64,000 nt of DNA from Multifurca ochricompacta (taxonomy: Eukaryota > Basidiomycota > Agaricomycetes > Russulales > Russulaceae), in assembly GCA_022496185.1 (NCBI GenBank), contig WTXG01000096.1, positions 62,001 to 126,000 on the forward strand. The letters run 5' to 3'. Positions within the stretch are counted from its first letter, which is position 1. Each line of letters starts with the position of its first letter. Under the pieces are notes generated by a model. The model ran no database searches. It worked only from the letters and a program-made list of their open reading frames with translations, and was not told the origin of the DNA. The translations under genes were made by a program, and so were the position numbers. Below, in pieces: positions 41,513-51,281 of this stretch.

Positions 41513-44055
41513 CTGATTGCTTTGGTTCTTTTGGGAGGGGAGGATGGTTCCATGATTTGAGATGGAGGGGTCTGATATATAGTCTGGGGTTGTGTGGTGT
41601 CCACATTACGTGTGGGTGTGGTAGGCTGTGGTGCTAATTGAGGAGGTACAGTGTCCTCCTGTTCCTCTTCTAGGTCTTCCTCATCTTGAGGAGCCTCAGG
41701 AACATGTGTAGCAGTTGCTGGTGGTGGCTGGACTGGGCCACCAGGTAAGGTAAATGAGCCACCTTCAGTAGGTTGCTCTATAGATTTATCTGCTCTGCTG
41801 TCCTTCACAGAGCAGGATGGGAAGGATCTCTCATCAAATGTAACATCTTGTGAAGAGATGAGAGACCAGGTACAACTATCCCAAAGTGTATAGCCCTTAG
41901 AAGTGGGCTCATACCCAACAAAGACGGCCTCCCTGGCTTTGGGATCTAATTTACACTGCTTGCCCTCTGGAACATGATAATAGGCTTTGCATCCAAAGAC
42001 CTTAAAATACGAGACATCTGGTTTGTTCCCAACCAGAAGCTCAAGTGGAGTTTTCCACTTATTAGAACGGATGGGAGTTCTGTTATAAATATGACATGCT
42101 GTTTCAACAGCACACTCCCAGAAACCAAGAGACAGGCCAGCATCGTGCAGCATGCTAGTGCCTTTTTCCATAATGGTTCTATTGAATCTCTCGGCCCTTC
42201 CATTCTGTTGTGGGCTATACGGCATCGTAAGTTTATGCTCTATGCCATAATCTTCAAGCGTTGCCTTCAGCGCCTTGTTCACATACTCGCCACCACGATC
42301 TGTATGAAGACACTTGATTTTATGATTGAATTTATTTTCAAGTAGTGTCTTCAGTTTATTAAAAACTGGTGTGAACAGATCTTTAGACTTCATTGGAACA
42401 ATTAAAGCGTATCTGCTAAAGTCATCCAAGAAGGTGGCAAAGTATAGATTCCCTTGTATTGAACTGCACTGCAAGGGACCTACGAGATCACTATGAAGGA
42501 TCTCAAGGGGGGCTGATGCGCGCTTTGAAGATGGGGGAAATGGAAGACGATGGGACTTGCCCATTTCACAGCCATAACATGGCTTGTCTTCCACTTGGCT
42601 ATTATTAATTTTGAGGCCTTTTACCACCTCAGGAGCATATCTTTTAAGGGCCTCTTTTGACATATGGCCCATCCTTTGATGCCAGATTTCTAGTGAGGCA
42701 GATGCAGATGCATGGATACTACTTAGGACGTGTTTGCCTAGTACCCAATACAATTTGCCAAACTTCCATGCTTCCGCTATAATATTGTCGCCATATTTAA
42801 TTGTTGCCTTCTTGTTATCAAAGAACACAGTTGCCCCTTTTTCTACTAGGGCACTGGCGGAGAGTATTTTATGTCCTCCAGGCATGTGGAGCACATTACT
42901 TAATTCCAAGTCAAAACCTTGATCAGTCCTGATGACCACAGTCCCAACTCCACTTGTTTTGACTATGGAGTTGTCACCTAGTGATACTTCATGGGTGGTG
43001 TCGACTTTATATGTATCAAAGTCTTCAAGGTTTGGACTGAAGTGTGCCGTTGCTCCACTATCAAGCATCCAATAATCTGAGTTGATATCCAGATTATAGG
43101 TGTGAACATAAAGGCGAATGTGAGGTGCTTCTTGCACCTCCTCTATTTTGCCACTACCATTAACTACAGTGGCTATAGTGTTTACATGTTGGGCCTCAGC
43201 CCTCTTCTTGTTCCCTGCCTTGCCCTTTTTGGCATTCTCCAGGTCCTTCTTCTTCTTTGCGCAAGCATTGGACTTGTGTCCAGGCTTTTGGCAATAGAAG
43301 CAGACCACCCCTTGTGAACCAGGGGCAGCAGCGGGAAGTGGTGATAAATTTGTTTGTTTTTTAGTCTTGACAGGTGCAGCCTTAGACAGGACTGCACTAC
43401 CACTTCCCGAGGGACCCGCCAGGTGACTCTCCTCATTCAGGAACCTCTGCACAAGGTCCTGAGGAGAAAGACGCTCTGGATCGCCAGAGGCCAGTATGGA
43501 GCTGGCAATGGCACTGTAGGAGTCTGGGAGAGCCTTCAACAATATGAAGCTCATCTGGAGGTCATTGACCTCCATCCCATTCTCCCTAAGGGTACTCCTG
43601 GCATCCAGAACCTTTTGTAATTGAGTTCTGAATGTCTGTCCTTCATCAAGACGGAAGGACACCAGGGCAAGCCACAAATTATATGTGGCCATGCTACCTA
43701 CAGAGCCATATAGCCGTTCCAACTTATTATACTTCTCACTTAGAGAAGGATAATTGGCATCAGAGGCTACCTGAGAGTAGACCTCTTGGGTGACGTTAAG
43801 GAAGAGGAGCCCAATTAGCATTTCCTCTTCTCCCATCCATTCCCTAAGGATGGGATCAATGACTTCCTTCTGCATTTTCTCCTTTTCCTCCTTGTCCTCT
43901 GGAAGGAGGGGCATATCAGGGTAAGGCGTAATTATGTGCCTTCTGAGCCCATTCATCCTCAAAAGGGCATTAAAGTTGGCAGACCAGACCTGCCAGTTGG
44001 AGCCATCAAGATGCTCCATTTTGGAGGAGGGAGGGAAGATGATTGAAGATGGCAT
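41513..44055 (-). CDS. copia-1 Gag-Pol, N-terminal part: Gag, protease, integrase
   Basis: ATG at 44055 (MPSSIIFPPSSKMEHLDGSNW). Gag domain (about residues 1-230) has YGSVGSMATYNLWLALVSF and LSPQDLVQRFLNEESHLAG; the knuckle CFYCQKPGHKSNAC follows at about 255. Protease WMLDSGATAHF is near 330. The GAG-pre-integrase and HHCC finger (IWHQRMGHMSKEAL, then CYGCEMGKSHRLPF) are near 465-520. Integrase core: HSDLVGPLQ, TDRGGEYVN and GRAERFNRTIMEK hold the D, D and E. The frame enters copia-2 LTR sequence after KAIS and resumes at 34981. Best preserved coding unit in the window. Confidence 0.95.
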
Positions 44056-44676
44056 TGTGAGATGTTATATAAGTGTTCCTGGTTCCAAGGAGCAGTTAGA
44101 ACCAGTGCCCAGGTCTCGCTTAAGAGTGCCACCCCACACTGTGGCGCTATGCTTCAGAACCTAAGAAGGTCCTGCCTTTGTTGTGCAACTTTCTAGGTAT
44201 AGTAAAGCTGTCTAGCGCAATCCTGTAACTAGACATAAGCTCTGGTAGACTAGCCAGAGTGTCTAGTGTAAACAAGACTGGGAGTCATGTCATGGAGGAG
44301 CCAACTGCAAGTTCCATTAGAGACAAAGGGTGTATAGCCCTTCCTCTAATGCTGGTGGTGGAGTCCATGATTAAGCCCTAGATGATTGGGGCCATGACTG
44401 AGTAGATGTCTAGTCTGTCTCTGGTAGGGCATGGTTACCCTACAAAGGCAACGGATACTTATGCCCAGAGATGAAGACTATATCTACTATGTATAGACTA
44501 TAGTAGTGCAGCCTACTTGTATCGAGCCCAAGCGTCATGGGAGTGACTACCCATGCCTTGTTCTAGACCCTAAACTCCACATGCGGGTTGCTAAACCCGG
44601 CTTACAGATAGAGCCAAGCATTGACTGGACTTAAAGCCACAAGCTTCTGGCTATAGGCCTACTAAGACTATCTATG

Positions 44677-45281
44677 TGTTACGCTCAGAGGGGCGTACGC
44701 GGTCGAGTGCGGGCGGCTAGGTCACAGAGACAAGGTCGGGACGATCTTGGGTCGATGCGGAAGACAATAAGTCCAACGCTACGCTCAGTCACAAGCCAAT
44801 CAGTGTACAAGGCCCCAGAAGGACAAAGTACCAAAGAGAGGAGTCCGGGTGGTGAGACGCAAGGAAGGAAGTTAAAGGTCCACAAGGCTACTGATTGTCA
44901 CAGGAGCTCAAGATGGGGAACCATCTGAGCGAGACTAGCTAGGGTATATATACATGCTGGTACTAGCTTAGTCATCCGTTCTTATCATGCTTATCTAGAC
45001 GCTTGTGGTTCTGGACGTGTGACTATGGAACCTTCCATCAGAACCAGTGCCACCGTCTTCCCACGTCAACTAAGGTTCAGGGTCCTTCTGTACACGAGGC
45101 ATCAAACCTTACTGTCACGTGATCTGCTTCTGTACCTCATGCCGTATCTGTCTTCTGGACTTCGGCGTGGGACATCATGACTAAGCCGGCGATGTCCTTG
45201 CGGACCCCGCGCGGCTACTGTCACTGCTTGTGTGTCCCCCACATCTTGCCGTCTGTCGGGTACGCTGGGTAGTTCGTAACA
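44677..45281 (+). mobile_element. solo LTR W in the copia-1 leader
   Basis: 605 bp, TGTTACGCTCAGAGG...AGTTCGTAACA, TSD CTATG (44672-44676, 45282-45286). TATATATAC-type promoter motif near 44945 on the plus strand. Its 5' end resembles the complementary-strand end of LTR Z. The rest of the copia-1 leader (44056-44671, 45287-45595) holds no gene that I can see. Confidence 0.85.
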
Positions 45282-45595
45282 CTATGGGACGAAGACCCAG
45301 CTACAACTATGAATGTTACTAATACCTAGTGCGCACTCAAGGAGCTTAAGATGTTTCACCCGCTTAGGGTCCCTCATCATCTTTTGCAAGAACCCTGAAG
45401 GGCTAGCCAAACAGTTCAGGATGAGCAGTAAACTGCGTCATCCTGTGGGGTGTTAAGGTGCACAGACGGTAAATAGGAAAGCTCACAGGAAGAAAGCGGT
45501 GGGAAAAACTTTGAAGCTTTTTGTGAGCTTGTGTGCAAAAAAGCGAGTTGGGCTGTAATGAACAAAAGGGAATTTACAGATCAGTATGAGCGGCA

Positions 45596-45607
45596 GGGCC
45601 CATAACC
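45596..45607 (-). other. copia-1 PBS (initiator tRNA-Met anticodon arm)
   Basis: GGTTATGGGCCC on the minus strand, directly next to the 5' LTR. Confidence 0.85.
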
Positions 45608-46121
45608 TGTCAAACAATCATGCTGCTGGTTATACTGACTGTGGTTAGTAGTGGTGAGGCTAGAAAACAAGTAGTACTTCAGAGGTTAGAATAACTCTGT
45701 ATTAACTATACTACTGACCTAGAAAACAAGTAGTCTACATAAGATGGTTAGTTAAAGGTAAAAGACAGTATAGTAAAGAAGGAACTTACACTTCAGAGGT
45801 TAGAAGAACTCTGAAGTGAAAGAGACGAAACAGACACCCTTATATACCCATGGGGGCCAGGGGAAATGGTCTGTGCACACTGGGAATAAGTCCACAAGTG
45901 CCAGACAATAAACAGAGAGGGGTAAAGGCCATTGGCCAAAGAGATATCACATGCTTACTGTGCATTACTAAGTCCATCACTAATCAGCTGAGTAAGGTGA
46001 GAAAGAAATGTAATAAAGATAACATAAAAAGTCCGAAACTGCGGAACCTAATCTAATCTTATCTACAGCTGAAGCGATCCTTAGATGCCTGAAGCATCTC
46101 CAGACACGTCCTGTGTCAACA
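45608..46121 (-). repeat. copia-1 5' LTR
   Basis: 514 bp; outer flank TGACC. Partner 32432-32945. Confidence 0.93.
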
Positions 46122-46295
46122 TGACCAAAATTTAGCCCCTATATTACAAAGATCTTGTGTTCATATTGAAATAAGCTGTAGTGTAAAATGTATAATAAAG
46201 CTCAAAAATCGAGCAAGAAATAAGTAACGAATAAAAATTGTTTTCTTTGCATGCATCTACAAAGCCTATCTCATGCTCATAACTATACCATCCAT

Positions 46296-47514
46296 CTGCC
46301 TGGATGTCCTGTGGCAATGGAGTCATGATGTAACTTTACAATGTCTCTTCATAGTTCTTGGGATTTGGGGATGTAGACTTGGCCTTTATGTAGGATTAGG
46401 CCATTCTCTAGGTTCCAGTCCTCCAGTCCTTTGGCAAGGGAGCATGGACCATTGTGCAAGATGGTGGTCAGGGCTTGGGTGACTTCATTGTCATGGTCTT
46501 GGCAGTCTTTGATTCTGTGGTGTAAGGTGGAGTCATGAGTTGTTGTGACTGTGGTTTTCATGGCCTGAATGCAAAAAAACTTAGAGTCCAGGGGTATGTG
46601 CTCATCATTATCATGCTCTATCCCCTCTTTATGGTCTGGACACTGGGACAGAGCATCAGATTTGTTGAAAGAGCCAGGTTTGTGAACAATAGTGAAGTTG
46701 TACCAAGACAGTTCAAGGGCCCACTGTGCTTGGCGGCAGGAGAGTTTCTGCTTGGAGCAGAAGTAAGTCAGGTTGTTGTGGTCAGTCCACACCTCAAAGG
46801 GAAGGGCTGCACCCTCAAGGTAGTGTCTCCAGGTGTCCAGAGCACAAACAATGGCAAGAAGTTCTTTGTCATGGATGTCATAGTTGCATTCAGCATCCAG
46901 CATGGACTTGGATAGGAAAGCAAGGGGGTGGTAGCAATTGAGTTCATCAGGTTGTTCAAGGATAGCACCAATAGCAAAGTCACTGGCATCAGTGATGACA
47001 CAGAAGGCTTTAGTATGGTCAGGGAGGGTGAGGACAGGGGCAGTGGTGAAAGCATTCTTTAGGGTGGAAAAGGCAAGGTCATGGTCAGAAGTCCAGAGGA
47101 AAGGGGTGTCTTTCTTGGTGAGATCATGGAGGGGGCAGGCAATAAGGGAGAAGTCTTTGATAAAATGTTAGTAGAAGTTACAGAATCCAAGGAAGGCTTG
47201 GAGCTGTTTCAGGGTGCATGGGGAAGGCCATTTCGTAATACCTTCCAATTTAGCAGGGTCCATCTGGACATGGCCAGCTGTGATGACTAGGCCAAGGTAG
47301 TCAATGGTTGTTTGAGCAAAGGTACATTTCTCAGGCTTTAGATATAAGTCGAACTGTTGGAGGTGCTGGAGGACTTGGTGAGTAAGTGTTCTGTGGTGTT
47401 CCATGGTGTCTGTAAATATCAAGATGTCATCCATATAGATGACAACATGGTTGGTGGCAAGGAGATCTTCAAAGGCTCTATTCATGAAGGCTTGGAATGT
47501 GGCAGGGGAGTTAC
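46296..47514 (-). pseudogene. G2 pol: RT C-terminal part, RNase H, integrase finger start
   Basis: On the minus strand from the Y insertion: SPATFQAFMNRAFEDL, the RT centre VVIYMDDILIFTD, LYLKPEKCTFAQTTIDYLG, then a stop after CNFY (TGA where arginine is expected). RNase H follows (CVITDASDFAIGAIL, NYDIHDKELLAIVCALDTW, VWTDHNNLTYF), the linker with KSDALSQCPDH, and the start of the integrase finger (LHHDSIATGHPGRW), where X is inserted. One further TAG/TGA-type stop lies just before RDIVKLHHD. Otherwise open. Confidence 0.9.
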
Positions 47515-48625
47515 TGTGACACTTTCTTGCTATTATTTCATGTTTTCTCTCTTTTTCTGTCTGCTATGTCCCTTTCTTTCACCATATACCTTATCAGATC
47601 CACTTATCTGATGGCCATAGTCTGGACAAGGGATTCAACTCCCATGTCATCTGGTTGATGATCTCATAGTTGATGTCATAGACCTTGTGACCTTAGGATG
47701 ATCTCATAGATGATGTCATGACCATTGTGACTTAGTATGATATCATTTGTACAAGACTCTAGACTATGACTTCATAGTAGATACATTGTATTTAAGGACT
47801 ACAATAAATCTTAGGACAGACTAAGTCTGTTCTCCTTGTACCAATCAAAGGTCCTTAGGAAGTCCCTTCAGCCCTCTTCCAAGATGTGACTTGAGAGGGT
47901 TTGGCTTGTTGACACAGGATGTGTCTGGAGATGCTTCAGGCATCTAAGGATCGCTTCAACTGTAGATTAGATTAGATTAGATTTCGGAGTATCGGACTTT
48001 TTACGCTATCTTTATTACACTTCCTTTTCTTCTTACTCAGCTGATTAGTGATGGACTTAGTAATGCGCAGTAAGCATGTGATATCTCTTTGGCCAATAGC
48101 CTTTATCCCTCTCTGTTTATTGTCCGGCACTTGTGGACTTATTCCCAGTGTGCACAGACCATTTCCCCTGGCCCCTATGGGTATATAAGGGTGTCTGTTT
48201 CGTCCTTTACACTTCAGAGTTCTTCTTCCTCTGAAGTGTAAGTCGTCTTTAGTTTACTTTCTACTTTTCCTTTGACTAACATTCTCTGTGTAGTTAACTT
48301 GTCTTTTAGGTCAGTAGTATAGTATTATAGAGTTCTTCTTCCTCTGAAGTTTAACTTGTCTTTTAGCCTAACCCGCTACTAACCACAGTCAGTATAACCA
48401 GCAGCATGATTGTTTGACATGGCTCACCAGTAGCTCCAGCAAAGGCTCTTGCCTTGCTATCTGAACACCCTGACTTCACATGCAATGTTCAGACTCATTG
48501 CCTTGATCCACACCAGCTGTGCGCTGTGATGTCTTGACCTGACTTGACACTTCTATCTCTTGACTGCCTTGATTGACTCTGACCTGAACCTGAACCAACG
48601 CACGCCAAAGGACCTGTGTGTGACA
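47515..48625 (+). mobile_element. solo LTR Y (593 bp net)
   Basis: TGTGACACTTTC...CTGTGTGACA with TSD GTTAC (47510-47514, 48626-48630) inside the G2 RT. Removing it restores LVMFFGLCN followed by SPATFQ. It contains a copia-1-family solo LTR. A TATTTAAGG motif and AATAAA near 47790-47810 suggest plus orientation. Confidence 0.85.
47907..48419 (+). mobile_element. copia-1-family solo LTR
   Basis: 513 bp, TGTTGACACAGG...GATTGTTTGACA, TSD TGGCT (47902-47906, 48420-48424). It matches the copia-1 LTRs along the whole length in the opposite orientation; no internal copia sequence accompanies it. Confidence 0.93.
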
Positions 48626-48630
48626 GTTAC

Positions 48631-49167
48631 AGAGTCCAAAGAACATGACAAGGGGTTCAAAGAGACCTTGGTTGGTCTTAAAGGTGGCTTTCCATTCATC
48701 TCCTTCTTTGATGCGGATATTGTTATATCCCCAGCAGATATCAAACTTGGTGAAGTAGTGAGCATGGTGAAGTTTGTCAATGAGTTCTGGGATCAAGGGT
48801 AGGGGGTAGGCATTCTTTACTGTGATTTCATTCAAGGCTCAATAATCTTGGACAGGACATAGTTTTCCATCCTTCTTTTTTACAAAGAAGAAGGGGCTAG
48901 CAATGGGGGACTTGGATTCTCTGATATACCCCTTGGCAAGGTGGTCATTTAAGAAAACGTCCAGGGCTTTCTGTTCTTCAGGGGTGAGCTTGTAGATGCC
49001 GCAGTCTCGCACTTTGGCATCTGGTTTGAGTTCTATGGCATGGTCCCATGGTTGGTGCTGTGGCAAATGTTGAGAGGCTTTCTCTTCAAAGACAGATTGG
49101 TATGCAAGGTATTCAGGAGGGAGTTGTTCTTCTAAGGATGTAGGGGTCTTTACTTGATCTGCAGCAA
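48631..49167 (-). pseudogene. G2 pol: reverse transcriptase N-terminal half
   Basis: From the gypsy-C junction: ADQVKTPTSLEEQLPPEYL, WDHAIELKPDA, AKGYIRESKSPIASPFFFVKKKDGKL, a TGA after PVQDY (about 48839), then [38 protein letters not shown] and LVMFFGLCN, where Y is inserted. Standard Ty3/gypsy RT blocks 1-4. Confidence 0.9.
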
Positions 49168-49747
49168 TGTTACGACCAGGGCCCAGCAGCCCTATTTTCT
49201 TCACTCTTCCCAACCAGGACCCCACTCGTCCACCAACCCTTCACTTCCTCATTACGTCTCCCTCCTGGGACCCCTCGCATGCATTGCTTCCATCCCCGTG
49301 ACTATTGTTTGGACTTGTGTACTTACTATTTGTCTATGCTTGTCTTTTCTTATCTCCTTATCTTTACGACCAGACATTTACTTAATTCCCTATCAGAAGC
49401 CAGGCTTTATGCCATCCGCTTTCGGATCTTTGGGCCCACATGACTCCAATACTCTTATCTATAGGCGCTCATCTATTTACGTATATAAGTCCATCTTAGC
49501 TACGCTGTAGACCTTAGACTCGACTTATCGAATACATCGGTGTTCGTCTTTTTGACCTCCCTTCGTAAACTCTGACTTGTCTGTCTCAGTGCTTTCGGCA
49601 CTTCCCGCTCAACATCGTCTTAGGGAACAGCCCCTTTGACTTTGACTCACTCCCTTGAACTCCAAGAGGCCTTATTGACCTCTTATCTGACACCTTGACC
49701 TACGCTGTCGCACAAGTCGTGCGGAACGTCCCACACCAGACATAACA
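49168..49747 (+). repeat. gypsy-C 5' LTR
   Basis: 580 bp; TATATAAG at 49482-49489 and PBS-complementary AGACTCGACTT at 49516-49526, again 34 bases from the TATA start. Confidence 0.95.
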
Positions 49748-49749
49748 TC

Positions 49750-49760
49750 AAGTCGAGTCT
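49750..49760 (+). other. self-priming PBS of gypsy-C
   Basis: AAGTCGAGTCT, two bases after the LTR, a perfect 11-base complement of LTR positions 49516-49526. Confidence 0.8.
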
Positions 49761-49766
49761 CTCACA

Positions 49767-51281
49767 GTGGCTTCCAGCCACAGTCAGACCCTCTTCCGAG
49801 AAGAACTCATCGAATGCAGAGACGAGAATAATCTTTCACAGCAAGTACTTGGCTCTGCCGCCTGGAAAGACTTTGAAACCGAGTTTGGATATTACGTCTA
49901 TCACGACAGACGATACCAACCAGTAGAATACGACGACAAGAGAAGAGTTTGGTATTGTATCCGATATTTGGACAGTCGAAACTCTTGGGTCACGACCAGA
50001 CCTGCCCCACCCGAATTTGGACTAGGCCCGTGGAGAGAAAACCCTCTGGCCATTGTCACGGACTCCGAACCTGAGGAGTACGTAGAAGACCCTAGTGAAG
50101 AAGAAGCACCGGCATTAGCAGCGACTACGTTTCCGGTTGCACCCGCAGTTGTCACGTTCAGAGCCCCTGCTTTGACAACTCCCCAGATATCAGTACAGTC
50201 CACAGAAACCGTCACCTTACCTCACCCACACATGTCTACCATTGCCGCCCAACTTCCAGATCCTGCCCCACCAGCCCCTGTGGCACCCCCACCAAACATT
50301 CCTCCCCCATCGGGACGACTGTCGGGAGTATTACCCCAGACGTTCACAGGAGACCGCTCGCAGAGCAAGAAATTTATGTTGGAGTTCACGACTTTCAAGA
50401 ACTTCAATCACGATGTCCCACAGATTGTCAACCTGTTCCAGCGTGCCAACCTGTTTCTCTCCTTGATCCGAGGGGATGCGGTGGATGACTGGACCATGGA
50501 GCAACTGGAGTGGTTAAATGAGCAAGTAGAAGGCGGGCGTCGTACCACAAGCGAGGGTCTTTGGGAGACCATCGCTGAAAGGTTCAAAGATGCCTTCACA
50601 GACGGGCAAGCCAAGCAGAAGGCAGCCCGGGAGTTGAAGTCCCTCAGAATGGATAAAGGCGAATTAGATGCATATGTCGCCAAGTTCAGAAGTCTGGCCA
50701 ATAGGGCCGGTTATGACATGGATGAGGAGGCCACGCTGGACCTCTTCTCGCAAGGGCTGCCCAACCCCTTGGTCAAGAACATCATACAGTTCCATCACCC
50801 CCACGATTGGGATACCTGGGTTGATGCTGCCCGACGACAGCAACAGGATTATTTAGACTTCCAGACACGGTTCGGAGTCGATACCAAGAAGGGAAAAACC
50901 CGAGATCAGTGGAAAGCCGCCTTCAGAGTAAAACCTGCCCATCATACTCAGCGGGATCCAAATGCTATGGATACTTCTGCGGATCAAGCCTGAGCCCGGG
51001 CAGCACTCACAGAAGACGAGCGGCAGACATTGATGAAGGAAGGACGATGCTTCCGCTGCAGAGCATTGGGACATATGTCTCGAGATTGTCCCAAGAAAGG
51101 AGCACGTGCCGCTATGGCAACTGTCGCACCAGAAAGCCCCGCTCAGAATAACCTGCCCACTGTAGACAAAAGATCAAAGGAAGAAAAGGCCCAGGATATA
51201 TGGGCTGGTATGATGAAGGAGAGTGAGGAAGTACGCGCCATTTTGGTAGAAAAGGCTTTCGCAAAGAAGGATTTTTGTTAG
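49767..51281 (+). pseudogene. gypsy-C gag (open except for one TGA)
   Basis: ATG 49767 (MASSHSQTLFREELIECRD). A 408-codon open frame covers the N-terminal region, a proline-rich linker (NIPPPSGRLSGVLPQTF) and the Retrotrans_gag capsid-like domain (FMLEFTTFKNFNHDV, WTMEQLEWLNEQVE, LFSQGLPNPLVKNIIQFHH). A single TGA (50991-50993) follows SADQA, at the same codon as in gypsy-A. The frame then continues through ALTEDERQTLMKEG and the knuckle CFRCRALGHMSRDC to KKDFC and TAG at 51279-51281. Either a CpG-derived nonsense change or a readthrough stop. Confidence 0.92.
51272..51281 (+). other. gag-pol junction of gypsy-C (candidate -1 frameshift site)
   Basis: T5 run, G, TTAG: gag reads TTT TGT TAG, pol is open in the -1 frame reading TTG TTA GGC. 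Gypsy-A has the same sequence and gypsy-B T5 then TAA. No ATG opens pol nearby. The site does not match the canonical XXXYYYZ heptamer, so the mechanism is uncertain. Confidence 0.45.

Larger units (their letters stand above)
32432..46121 (-). mobile_element. Ty1/copia element copia-1 (split by copia-2)
   Basis: 514-bp LTRs at 32432-32945 and 45608-46121, TSD TGACC. The minus-strand internal region holds PBS, a leader of about 1.5 kb (containing solo LTR W), one Gag-Pol frame and a polypurine tract. The frame is divided only by the nested copia-2. The LTRs differ at about seven positions by eye, five of them CpG. Confidence 0.95.
32219..46290 (-). mobile_element. solo LTR X, right copy (377 bp net, split by copia-1)
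   Basis: Minus-strand TGGTATAG...ATCCATCA. It occupies 46290-46127 and 32431-32219, with 5-bp TSD ATGGA (plus-strand TCCAT at 32214-32218 and 46291-46295) in the G2 integrase. Removing it restores HPGRW followed by KTYELVS. Copia-1 split it with TSD TGACC (32427-32431, 46122-46126). The left X copy has the same ends. Confidence 0.87.

Noticed and set aside
23669..46290. Long inverted repeat (23669-23977 against 32219-46290) as ends of a giant TIR transposon
   Set aside because: Each arm has its own TG...CA ends and its own 5-bp TSD (AAAGG, ATGGA), so they are two separate solo LTRs in opposite orientation.
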